A DNA stretch of 64,000 nucleotides from Blasia pusilla (Eukaryota; Marchantiophyta; Marchantiopsida; Blasiales), in contig CM114272.1 of assembly GCA_050084515.1 (NCBI GenBank), positions 18,972,001-19,036,000 of the forward strand, in the 5' to 3' direction. The stretch's first letter is position 1. Each line of letters begins with the position of its first letter. Positions 25,514 to 38,144 of the stretch are shown in pieces. Below the pieces are notes generated by a model. The model made no database searches, was not told the origin of the DNA, and worked only from the letters and a program-made list of their open reading frames with translations. Made by a program: the position numbers and the translations under genes.

Positions 25514-26365
25514 TTGTCCGAAGCCATGGGGACCCCATCGATGGGTCTTGATCAAAGTTCCCGGAGAGTTGGTGTACAGGCACGGAGGGCGATGGGAGAA
25601 GTGAGTGCAACGACTCCTACTGTTGATGCTCAGGAGGAGCATGTGTCGAGCACGTTGTTGGGGGCGGCCACCGTTGTGTACCGCACTCCTTTATTTTTTG
25701 CTTCCGATGTTATGATGTTGGGGGGTTCGCCCGCCAAGGCTTTTTGGCAAGCCGCTTCACTATGTAAGCATGGAGTTGGAGTTCCTGCATCACGTTCAGA
25801 GGTGATGGACCTGCCCTTGGAGCGGATGCTGAGGCCATCCACATCAGATTTATGGCAGATTGTGGCTGCTAGGATGGCGGATATGCTCGCTAGACGCGCG
25901 ATAGAGCCTGCCATGGCTTCTCTTGGTGTTGTGTTGCTAGATAACCGAGGAGAGGTCTTCCAATTGGTGAGTCCCAGAGGTAGAGCTTTTAGTCCGCAGC
26001 ACGTCTTGTTGGATTCATGAGCGCAACCCCAGATGTTGGGGAAAGCGTCATTCAGAGGATTGGGCTTGACAAGAGCCGATGTAGATCGTTGTCCATTCTG
26101 GATATAGACATCCTTGGGTGGAGCGAGTACCACACAGTATATCACCCGACAGGAGGTCGTGGTGAGGATTTGCTCAAGACATCCTACAGATGAGTCTGTG
26201 GTGCGAGCCAAGGCGATAGTGACTGATGAAGAGTCCTACGACGTCTTGGTTGGTGGAGCATTATTATACCCGATGGGGTTTGCACTGGATTACTGGGAGG
26301 AGTTAGCGTCCTCTAGACCAAGATGGCAGTTAGATAATGGGCTCCTTAGCTTATTACCCGTTTGA
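25514..26365 (+). pseudogene. Retropepsin-like aspartic protease of copy 1
   Basis: The frame reads ...GEVFQLVSPRGRAFSPQHVLLDS, stop, AQPQMLGKASFRGLGLTRAD. LLDS-G-A is the catalytic Asp-Ser/Thr-Gly site of retroelement proteases; here the Gly codon is TGA (26018-26020). The downstream part (TSLGG..., DVLVGGALLYPMGFALDYWEE) matches the C-terminal half of clan AA proteases, and the LVG-x-L element is visible. It would process the Gag-Pol polyprotein. The same TGA occurs at 61134-61136 in copy 2. Confidence 0.75.
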
Positions 26366-26665
26366 TTCATATGTGTAGTGATCAAGCGACGGCTAGGAGA
26401 GGTGGCGACCTTAGCAGCATTTAGTAGTGCCATCACTTGGCCTAGTGATTTGAGTGAGGGACATGTCCATGAAGAGGATACTCTTGTTTCTGACATTTCT
26501 ATGGAGAGGAATATTATGGTAGCCGCATCATTGTGTGGAGGAGAAGTGCCATTGTGGGGGCTCGATTGAGGAGCTTCAATGATTGGCAGATGAGCACGTA
26601 GAGATCGCGTGGAGTGAGGCATTTACACCGGGTTTGAGGAACCCGAGGTAGTAGGGAGTGCTACG

Positions 26666-27720
26666 ATGACACCCTTGGATAGCACACCCATTGTGTGGTG
26701 TATCTTGGATGAGGGTATTCGAGTGTTAGATCTCTTTGGAGATATGAGCATCGGGTTAGCAGTTGTTTTGCAGGCAAGAGTGCAAGTACAACAATACTTG
26801 TATGTGGAGAGTGATGATGTTACGAGGCGCGTCTCACTACGACATGTGGCATAGTTACGCCTACATTTTCCCTACTTTTTGTCTGCGTCCGCGGTATACG
26901 AATACCAGAGTTCCCTACTAAGGGATATTTTGTTGTTGGGGGCGCAGGACTTAGAGCGGGTAGGGACCATTGATTTGGTCATTGTCGGTTGGCCATGTCA
27001 AGGCCAATCGAGTGTAGGACAAGGCAGCGGGTTGGCTGACACTCTATCCATGTTGTTTTGGGAGATGTTGAGGGTCTTGCGGCAGTTGTAGGAGCACCAC
27101 TTTCGTTCTTCACCCTATATTCTGGAGAATATGCCGATCTTAGGAGACTCTTGGTCACGAGTGGTGACGAGTGCTCATCAAGTGCGTCCTTGGATCGGCC
27201 CAACAGTGTTCTTGGATATGGCGAGTGTAGGTTCTAGAGCCCATTTCCCGCGTCTATGGTGGACCAACTTGGTGCCCCATATGGTCTTACGGAGGGCGTA
27301 TGCGAGAGTGGAGCGCCCCTCCCATTTTTTAGTGGATTCCATTCTGGATCCAGGTCGTCGATCATAGGCAGTGAGGCACGATGATCGACCATCGTTGATT
27401 GTGGTCAACAGGGTAGGCAAGCCACGGGCAGCCTTGCCCACGTTTGTGAATTTTCCCGCTTCCTATCCATATAAGGAGGCCGGTCCTGGCTTGGTTTGGG
27501 ATGACCAGGTTTAGCGGTTGGTGGAGCCCAATGACGATGAGAGAGAGCGATGGAATTTCCCACAAGAGTGACGGTAGTACCGTCAGTGTCAGAGGCATCA
27601 CGACGTCATGTCTTGGGTCAAGCGATGGATCTGAACTGCTTGACATAGATCCTCAACTTGGGAGTGGCTGAGCAGCGTCGTATGAGATTGCGACAAATCA
27701 CAGCGGTTTCATTGGTGAGC
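26666..27720 (+). pseudogene. Cytosine-5 DNA methyltransferase domain inside the polyprotein (copy 1)
   Basis: The frame reads continuously with the polyprotein and shows the C5-methyltransferase motifs in order. Motif I is RVLDLFGDMSIGLAVVLQA (SAM binding, about 26723-26780). Motif II is YLYVESDDVTRRVS. Motif IV is IDLVIVGWPCQGQSSVGQG, with the catalytic Cys codon at 26996-26998. Motif VI is YILENMPILGDS (ENV as ENM). Motif VIII is VGSRAHFPRLWWTNL, recalling the AAHRxRYFWGNL block of DNMT3/DRM enzymes. Motif IX/X reads NDDERERWNFP and SEASRRHVLGQAMDLNCLT. From 26666 to about 27545 the frame holds with four TAG codons (near 26852, 27089, 27365 and 27511), each one step from CAG. It transfers a methyl group to C5 of cytosine; target context is unknown. 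It sits between protease and reverse transcriptase. Confidence 0.88.
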
Positions 27721-28075
27721 CCCATGCCTTCCGAGACGGTGGAGGAAGTGGCTGGGGGCGAGACCCGAGGAGATCGACACACCATGGGTGATTGGGAGAG
27801 ATACCCTTGGACTTCTTGGGATGTTTTGCAGGTACGCGAAGAGATGATAGCCACAACATCGAGCGTGGTTCCGGGTACTGCACAATGAAGTAGGAGTTCT
27901 ATTATTCGAGACGGGGTTTCACCGTAGCAACCACTGACACCCGCGCCGGAGAGTCTTATCGTAGTCACGATGGAGACTTGGGAGCCAGATATGGGCCCTA
28001 AGTTGATACGAGGAAAGCAGCGTCGGATACACTAGTTCCTTAGGAGTTATATGAACTATTTTTCATTTAGTATGC

Positions 28076-29420
28076 ATGATTAAGGGTACGCTAAAGGGTC
28101 TAGGGATCCGCATTGAGTTGTCGAGTGACACGCCGATCTTCCGACGACCCTGCAGGTACAATGATATGGAGAGGGCTCTGATTCGCAGTAGGAGCCAGGA
28201 CTTGGGTGGAGCAGGACTAGTAGAGATGTTGCATGGAGAGTATGCATCTCCCACTGTAATGCCCGCCAAAAAGGATGTGTATGGCAACTGGATGGATAGG
28301 CGAATGTGTGGAGATTATCGACCTATCAATCGGCAAACAAAGGCCAAAAGGTATGCCATGCCCACCCTTGAGGATATCTTTGTTTCGAGTGGGCATGTAA
28401 AGGTCTTCAGTTCTTTGGACTTGCGAGCCAAATACCATCAACTGCCTATCAGATTGGTAGAAGAGGGTATTTTGGGGCATCGATCCTCACAGGAAGGATT
28501 GATTAAACCAGTGGCGGTTCTTACCATTTGGGTTAAATAATGCCCCGGCTAAGTTTCAGATGGTCATGGATAAGATCTTGGTAGGTCTGGATTTTACTAG
28601 GTGTAATATTGATGACATCGTAGTCTTTAGCGCCACGGTTAAGGAGCATGAGCAACATCTAGAGGAGGTGTTTTGACGATTGCAGTTACATGGGCTGAAG
28701 CTACATCCAGGCAAGTGCAAGTTCTTCTACGACCAAATTGAGTACTTGGGTCATACGATATACCCTGAGGGCCTTGGTGTGCAACAGATGAAGGTAGAGG
28801 CTATTTCATGCATTCCACGCCCTACAGATGTGAGTCGAGTCTGGCCATTCATGGGATTGGAGAACTTCTATCGATGGTACGTCAAGGGTCTCAATTCGAT
28901 TGCGAAGCTGCTAACCTTTATGACCAAGGTGGATCAGGAGAGGCACTGGGGGGATGAGCAAGAGAGAGCATTTCAGATGCTCAAGGATAGATTGACGTCC
29001 GTGCCCATATTGAGGAGACCAATAAGGGGTCTTCCTTTCCAGTTGCATACCAATTGGAGCATGTTGGGGCTTGGAGCCGTGCTCACCCAGCATGACGATG
29101 ATGGTAGAGAGTTCGTGGTGGCTTATGCTAGTCACTTGAACAACGTTGTAGAGGTGAAGTATAGCTCGTATGAGGATGAGTGCTTGGTTGCGGTGTGGGC
29201 TATCGCATATTTCAAATGTTATCTATTCGGAAATCCATCATTGATCATCAGCCACTTAAGTGGTTGACGGAGTCTGACAAGCTTACAGTGAAGCTTGCGA
29301 GGTGGGCTCTTTTGTTGCATGAGTATGAATTCTAGGTGGTGCATAGACCTGGGATGTTTAACCAAGATGCAAATGGTTTGAGCCATAACCCATGCCTGAG
29401 TCACCGAAATGCGACTAAAG
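28076..29420 (+). pseudogene. Reverse transcriptase and RNase H of copy 1
   Basis: RT blocks are visible: VMPAKKDVYGNWMDRRMC, DYRPINRQTKAKRYAMPTLE, FSSLDLRAKYHQLPI, FQMVMDKILVG and the catalytic site CNIDDIVVFS (normally Y-x-D-D, here N-I-D-D, near 28600-28620). The tether follows (LHPGKCKFFYDQIEYLGH), then RNase H (FQLHTNWSMLGLGAVLTQ, VVAYASHLNN, YSSYEDECLVAVWA, with HQPLKWLTESDKLT in a shifted frame near 29250-29285). Order and motifs are those of Ty3/gypsy. The first RNase H catalytic Asp appears as Asn (TNWS for TDWS). A small deletion/frameshift near 28470-28540 and stops at 28677 and 29265 inactivate it. Confidence 0.85.
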
Positions 29421-29699
29421 CTCATTGGAATGGTGAGAGTGATGAGGAGTTGGTGTCAGGATGGCATGTGTCAGCCTATTTGGGCTTTTTGGCTATGGAG
29501 AGCCAGATTTCGGAGACTTCGATGGCGAGGTCTGATGGAGAGTACTTAGATCCAGAGGCCAATGAGGAGACGACAGGTTGCCGAGATATTCACGATGATT
29601 GAGTGGTCTTGGAGTACTTGCGTACTAGCAACGTCGCGGGTATAGTGGGTGCTAGAGAGTGGAATTGGATCCTATAGGGAGCCAAACGGTTCCGGTAGG

Positions 29700-30840
29700 A
29701 GGGAACATATGTGTTGCGAGTGTGGGAGGATGGTAGAGTGCGTGTAGTGCCTCATCCTTCGCAGAGAGCACCTTTGGTGCGTCATGCCCACAAGGAGTTG
29801 GTTCATTTTGGAGTGAAGCGGACATATAGCTTGCTTCAGATTCAGTATTGGTGGCGAGGCATGCAGACTGATGTTCAGCAATTTGTTGCCAAGTGCATGG
29901 TGTGTGATCCGGTCCAAGCATCCTTCAATGCTCCAACTCCATAGTTGCACCCATTACCGATCATGGGCTTAGGTTATAGATGGAGTTTGGATTTTGCAGG
30001 ACCTTTGCCTTTGATGGAGCGTCACAATCGTTATGTGTTGGTGATGGTCGAGCACTTCTCAAAGTGGATCGAGTTGGTTGCATTGCCTGAAAAAGAGAGT
30101 GAGAGAGTAGCTTATGCCTTCCTTGACAGAGTGTTGAGTCATTATGGCGCACCGATTGAGGTGTTGAGAGACTAGGGATCCAAGTGAGTTCCAGGCCTTG
30201 TGTGATCAGGCGCTGATCGATCACCGCACGACTTTGCGAGATCATCCCGAGGCTGATGGATTAGCGGAGAGAGTTGTGCAGACGGTGAAGAGGGGTTTAC
30301 GCAAGTATGGCTTGCAGAGAGGTCACCTAGGAGATTGGGATCTCCAGTTTCCGTGGTTGGCGATGGGATACATATTGAGCAGGCAGGCATCCTTAGCGTC
30401 TTTTTCACCGTACTTGCTACTTTATGGCCGAGAGCCAAATTTACTTGCGGCCATTCGTCGAGATGCTGATGAGGTGCTGGACCTTGATCACCCAGATGTA
30501 TGGATACGAGCATGTTCTCATAGGGCTGAGTTGTTTCAGAGAGTGATGCGCATGACGTTCGAGAACTTGGCAATTGCGTAGCATCGGGATATGTTGAGGT
30601 ATTCTATTTGGGGTGGTGGTTATTGACCAACTATTCAAAGGTTTCATCAAGGAGATTATGTCTACTTGCAGCAGACGGCACCGACGAAGTTGGATGTGAC
30701 TACAGGGCGCACTATCTTGAGAGTGCATGATGTTTTGTCATCCGGTATTCTCTTGCTGGAGGGACGCGATGGTGTGGTATGGAAGGACCATGTGCATAAT
30801 TGTGCACCATGTCACCTACCTAACATTGAAGGTGCATTAA
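29700..30840 (+). pseudogene. DDE integrase of copy 1
   Basis: The N-terminal zinc-binding part is VRHAHKELVHFGVKRTYSLL ... FVAKCMVC. The core has the first Asp in YRWSLDFAGPLPL, the second in PIEVLRD (followed by a short deletion and stops near 30172-30190), and the Glu within HPEADGLAERVVQTVKRGL. The C-terminal region (FHQGDYVYLQQTAPTKLD, RTILRVHDVLSSGILLLEG) is the SH3-like domain. Stops lie at 29942, 30173, about 30580 and 30625. It would insert the cDNA into host DNA. The domain runs directly into the PHD finger. Confidence 0.85.
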
Positions 30841-30875
30841 ATCCGAGCTCAATAGTAGTTCTTGCAAGCTTGCGT

Positions 30876-31016
30876 TGTATGTTGTGTGGTTCTGCTCGTA
30901 GTGCGGCCACGATGCTAGTATGTGATGGATGTTCAAGAGGTTGGCATATGGCATGTCTCATGCCACCTCTCACTAGGGTTCCTCGGGGATGATGGATGTG
31001 TCCTTGATGTACATAG
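30876..31016 (+). pseudogene. C-terminal PHD finger of the polyprotein (copy 1)
   Basis: All eight zinc ligands of a C4-H-C3 PHD finger are readable: CMLCGSARS, VCDGCSRGWHMACLMPPL and, after a stop in place of the residue before Trp, WMCP-stop-C. The fragment at 1135-1160 gives the unbroken end as WICPRCT with the same TAG. PHD fingers commonly read histone H3 tail states in the nucleus. Its position at the integrase C terminus is where chromoviruses carry a chromodomain, so a targeting role is a reasonable inference. Nonsense codons at about 30991 and 31005 break this copy. Confidence 0.8.
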
Positions 31017-31203
31017 AGGAAACACTAGGTAGGTTTCGATTTTGACTTTTTCTATGACATGGATGACAAGAAGGCGACTAACGATGGGGCCACATAAGCA
31101 CGCGGCCTTTTTGCTCTTAGCGTCCTAGAGATATATGTTGTGGTAGGTAGGGATAGATGGCTATCTGGAGTTAGAGGGATCTAACCACTAGCTAGGGGGG
31201 CGA

Positions 31204-31330
31204 TTGGAGATATTTTGGTACTTCTTGCCTCTGTGTATGGATGCCATGAATTAGCAAGGGATCCTGTGTGTTTGTGTATATGTTCGATGACAGCGATGTA
31301 TGTTGTGTAGCGATGTGTATGCGCACGACA
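31204..31330 (+). repeat. 3' terminal module C (first copy)
   Basis: It follows a G-rich run (CTAGGGGGGCGA) and starts TTGGAGATATTTTGG. It ends GTATGCGCACGACA. It is repeated at 31846-31972, 42498-42615, inverted at 63379-63507, and decayed at 1330-1503. Confidence 0.8.
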
Positions 31331-31332
31331 AC

Positions 31333-31972
31333 TGTCACGACTATTAGGATAGATCGGTGGGATCTAGCAAAGCATCTGCACGAGTAGTGTAGGACAACCC
31401 CAAGAGGTTGAGAATGACCTGTTGAGGCCCGGGAAACCTGAGAGAGCAAGTTTCCCCTTGATTTCAGCTCATTTGGAGCCCTATATAGAAACTTACTATT
31501 TCGGGTAAGTTTTCATATTGGGGATATTTGCCTTTCCACTTTGGGAAGTGGCCCTTTACCCGCTACAACAGGTTAAGAGCCAAGGAGGTGACTTGCGAGC
31601 ATACGTTACCGTTGAGAGGGCTTGCGAGAGGGAAAGGGTATAGCTCCAAGAGAGAGAGAGCTTGACATCTCATTCTCTCTTTGTTGAACCACTTGGCATA
31701 AGGCGGCGGAACTATGGTCCCTTGCCTTGTGAGTGTAACCCAAGCCTCTCATTAGGAGAGTGGGTTTGGTTTGACATGAGAGAGAGTGCACACCTTTGAG
31801 AGGTATGGTGTGAGATGGTGTAGAGAGAGACTGGATCTTACTTTATTGGAGATATTTTTGTACTTCTCGCCTCTATGTATGGATGCCATGAGTTAGCATG
31901 GGATCGTGTGTGTTTGTGTGTGTGTTCGATGACAACAATGTATGTTGTGTAGCGATGTGTATGCGCATGACA
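31333..31972 (+). repeat. A-C terminal unit at the 3' end of copy 1
   Basis: Module A (31333-31845, starting TGTCACGACTATTAGG, with a CTATATA box) is joined at CTTACTTTA/TTGGAG to module C (31846-31972, ending GCATGACA). It is separated from the preceding C by only AC. It could be the 3' terminal repeat of copy 1 or an independent short unit inserted beside it. It differs from the 5' A by roughly 15% by eye. Confidence 0.75.
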
Positions 31973-32480
31973 CCTTACCCACTTGTAAAAATGGATTAAC
32001 CTAAGAATCACTCTAAGCCCTAGTGCCTATCAATTCCAAACAAGACAAGGATGCAAACGATATGCAAACATACAACATACACATATGAAATGCTATTGAA
32101 GGATAACAAACTTGGAAAAGCAATTTGAAATAGGAAGATACAAGAAATCCACCAAATATTCCATCACAACGTTGTCCAATTTTGTTGAAGTTGAAATATC
32201 TTATCCCTTCCCTCCCCATTATATTCTAAATTTGACATATTAGAAGATATGGTAACCTCATCGGAAACATGTACGATATGAACACCTTCAAAATCTACTT
32301 GAGCATATAGAAATTATGTTTTCCGTCAACTATCTGGCTCTACGAGTGTTATTTGTTTGTAAAATTCCAGGATTTGAGATTTGAACATGAAGACCAACCA
32401 TATTATGTGAATTCCTACCAACACCTTCATTCTTATCATGATAAACTCGATGAGATCTTGCCTCCTTCTTTAACATTACT
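31973..32480. other. Spacer between the Ty3 copy and the CACTA remnant
   Basis: No gene is supported. It probably includes the 3' end of the CACTA element, but no CACTA terminal repeat was recognised. Confidence 0.35.
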
Positions 32481-32482
32481 TT

Positions 32483-35130
32483 TCACCCACCACCCTTGTG
32501 GCAATCCTTATAGAACACTTCTTCCACCTGGGATGGAAAAACAAAAGGTTGGTGGTTCAAAGGGTCACACATCTTCAAGTTGGTAAGTACGAATCCCTCC
32601 TTGTCTATTTTCAAAGACGAATTTCTCCCTCCCCAATTTGAAGAAACCCACCTCCCTCTCATCAATATTATATGTTGGTCTACGATTCTATAGTCAAATG
32701 CAAGTATATCTACCAATACCCTACATAAGAATACAAAAAATTATTAGTATTAGTGGAGTCATCGATAAAGAGAGCCCCAATCCCATGATCAAAAGTAGAA
32801 AATGAACTTATACCACTTGGACCCTCAACCCTGTAATGATTTCCATAAGCTTTCATACTTTTGTATGAAAGCATCTTGGCCCGTGGAGGAATAGATAAGG
32901 CATGGGATTTAGGGTCCAATATCCTTGCTCCATCTCCATCCTCTTGGATCACGACATCTTTTATCCAATAAACAAAGGGTATGTCTACATTGGCTGATTC
33001 ATATTTCCTATCAAAGTGCAAGTAAAATCATACATTGTTAGGCACACATCTATGGACTTATCACAAACACAAAGAGAAGACAAATTGCACCTAAAAACTA
33101 GCACCCTTGAAAAAGATCCATATATACGTACGCCATTTGATCATTGTCTCTAGAGATATGAGCCATGTTGATCGTCTCTAGAGATAGTCGCAAAGGCAAT
33201 CCTGCTCCCTCAAGCTCTTCACCAACGACTCCATCCTCCTCACCATCATCCCACATTCTTGTCCTAACATCCTCAAACCTCCTCATATACTATGTAAAAA
33301 ATCCTAGAGCCTCATCTTTTATGTAACCCTTAGCCATACATCCCTCAGAACAAGCTGTATATCTAACATTTCTACAAAAGTTGAAGCCAACTAAACATCT
33401 ATCCATTCCATAATATGCTCCACATTATTTTTGACCTATGGAAGCACACAAATCTTACACAATTCATGCATGAATGATCAGTTGGATACTTGCCACTAAG
33501 GTAGGTCGTAGAGTATACTGCGCCTTTTCACCCTTGTCCTCTTGTAAGGACCAAGAGGACCATCCTCTCGACCTCCATCTTTGTCATCTAAACTTTTCTC
33601 CTTTTCCCAATCCAAAATTTCTTTTGATGTACATCTCTAGACTGATGGCCTACATTCATCAAGACCATTGAAATGTACACCAAACCTCTTCACCATGGAT
33701 GGGTCATTGGGAGATATCGACAATGACCACAACAAATCGGCTTACCACAAGCCTTTGAGAAATTAGAATCAATGCGAGGACCACAAATAGTACAAGCCAA
33801 TTTTCCACCATGGCTTTTCCCTGATATGGTACCATAGTATGGATAATCATTGATTGTCCAAAGAATAGCATCCCTAAAAGTGAACTCCCTTGATCCAATT
33901 TTTTTTCAAGCATCATGAAATTGTAGTCCTTCCCACATCTATTGTAATTCTTCTACAAGGGAGGACAAGTAAGTGTCAATATTCCTACCATTCACACTCT
34001 CCTTAAGTGGTAGAATCACGGTTAACATGACAAAGAACTTATTGGTTTTTAACCAAGGAGGCAAATTGTAGTTCATCAAAAGCACTGGCCATGTTGACCA
34101 TGAGCTGGACTTGTCTGAGAAGGGATTAACTCTATCAAGAGCTAAACCAAATGCACAATTCCTTTTCTGTGCAAAAAAGTCATGATACAATCTATCCATA
34201 TAAGCCCAATCCTACTATCAGCCGTATGTATAACAAATCCGTCAATGCTTTTATTTTTTGCTGCCCAAGTCAACAATTGGGATAAAGTGGCACATAAAAA
34301 AATCCATTCCATTCTAGGTATTACTGGAAAATATCTTACTACTTTGCAAGGCACTAAAGACGTGCCAACTTTTTTGAACCATGACTTCCCATATTGCAGG
34401 CAATTTCAGCATTCTGCAAATGGTGACGAAGTAGAACACATCTATCTGGACAAGCATGAATGTAACTGTAACTCATACCTAGCCTCCCAATAATTTTCTT
34501 GGCGGCATAGTAACTAGAGGGGACTAGGTTATCTATCAGCAAAACCATCTTACGAAGAAGTTTAAGGATTTCATCAATTGCAATATTTTGAACCCCATGG
34601 GTGGTTTGGACATTAAAGATGAGCATGACAAAGGCAAGTACAAAAGTCTTTGCTGCCGAGAACAATGGCTTGCATGATTCAATAAGCTCATCAAATTCTA
34701 AACTTTGACCAATCACAAGTTCTTCAGATGAATCATCTTCCTGTCAACAAGGTTTTGTTGTGTGAGCATTTTCTTCTTGTCCTTCTTCCTCATGCATTTG
34801 GTCATACTGTTGAAAGATGTCATTGAGCATTTGCTAGATATCTATATCAACATCTAACTATTGGTCATGATGACGTTTTAAAGGGTCTTTTGTAAAGTTT
34901 GAGGCATTGCACAATATTTCCTCCTCTTCCTTTTAAACTCTTCATTGTCATGTGCAAGCCACTCTTCATCAAAGGAGTCCCACCTCACATTGTTCTTTGG
35001 AACTCGAAAAATTTGCGAGCATCCAAACTTTCTCAAGTGTTCTTCCACCTTATGGATGCTGATTGTAGCCCCGCCCTTACATCTATGGCAAGGACACCTC
35101 ACTCTTTTTCTACCCAATCAATGACCTTGC
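32483..35130 (-). pseudogene. CACTA (En/Spm) TNP2-like transposase remnant
   Basis: Minus-strand pieces in order from 35130 match plant TNP2 proteins. The N-terminal transposase-associated finger is KRVRCPCHRCKGG. The middle carries YYAAKKIIGRLGMSYSYIHACP, KVVRYFPVIPRMEW and GLALDRVNPFSDKSSSWSTW. The next block is WPVLLMNYNLPPWLKTNKFF with YLSSLVEELQ, followed by GKAMVENWLVLF, a decayed version of the G-K-LACP block. A C-terminal DUF4216-like part carries KIDKEGFVLTNLKM, QPFVFPSQVEEVFY. The pieces lie in different frames with many stops, so the gene is dead. TNP2 acts with a TNPA-like partner in cut-and-paste transposition. Terminal CACTA repeats were not found. Confidence 0.8.
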
Positions 35131-37525
<2,395 letters not shown>

Positions 37526-37534
37526 GCTTAAAAA

Positions 37535-38144
37535 TGTATGAAACAAATGGCCGTAGGTAAATCTGGCTCTCGGCCATACAAAAGCGAGTACGGTGAGAAA
37601 GATGCTAAGGATGCCTACATGATGAATCTTCATTTTCAGTACAACTCGCTCCGCTAGTCCATCAGCCTTAGGATGATCTCGCAAAGTAATACGGTGGTTG
37701 ATCAGTGCCTTATCACACAAGGCCTGAAACTCCCCGCGAAATTGTGGACTCTGGTCTGTCAACACCTCAGCTAGTGCGTCGTAATGACTCAACACTCCAT
37801 CTAGGAAGGCATATGCTACTCCCTCACTCGCTTTGTCACGAAATGCAACCAACTCTATCCACTTCGAGAAGTGCTCGACCATCACCAACACATAACAACT
37901 ATGGTGCTACGTCAAAGGTAAAGGTCCTGCAAAATCTAAACTCCATCTATAATCTAAACCCATGAAAGTGGATGCAACTATGGAGTCGGAGCATTGAATG
38001 ATGCTCAGACTCGATCACACATCATGCATCTGGAAACAAACAGCTCAACGTCAGTTTGCATGCCTCGCCACCAATATTTAATCTAGAGCAAGCTATACGT
38101 CCGCTTCACTCCAAAATGATCCAACTCCTCGTGGGCATGACATA
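37535..38144 (-). pseudogene. Integrase fragment of the same Ty3 family (minus strand)
   Basis: The minus strand reads HAHEELDHFGVKRTYSLL, RCMMC, LVMVEHFSKWIELVAFRDKA, LSHYDALAEVLTDQSPQF (second catalytic Asp intact) and HPKADGLAERVVLKMK (catalytic Glu). It keeps residues lost from copy 1, such as TDQ...QF after the second Asp. It is cut at 38144 by a plus-strand module A and merges on the other side with the microsatellite after a rearranged tail. Confidence 0.8.

Larger units (their letters stand above)
21691..31972 (+). mobile_element. Ty3-type retroelement copy 1 with DNA methyltransferase and PHD finger
   Basis: The order is 5' module A, leader, gag, zinc knuckles, protease, C5-DNA methyltransferase, reverse transcriptase, RNase H, integrase, PHD finger, module C, dinucleotide AC, then a second A and C. 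Domain order RT-RH-IN is that of Ty3/gypsy elements. The element is about 10.3 kb and carries many nonsense codons and a few frameshifts, so it is not autonomous now. A second copy lies at 57402-63378 and fragments at 1-1503, 37535-38144 and 38145-39510. The left edge is blurred, because the first 30 or so bases of module A are diverged. A CTTAC at 21693-21697 and another at 31974-31978 could be a target-site duplication, but this is weak. Confidence 0.85.

Noticed and set aside
21713-31845. Conventional pair of identical LTRs for copy 1
   Set aside because: The 5' side has module A only, followed directly by the leader, whereas the 3' side has C-A-C. Module C is missing before the leader in three copies, so a simple LTR pair does not fit. 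It is kept as an alternative only if young copies show otherwise.
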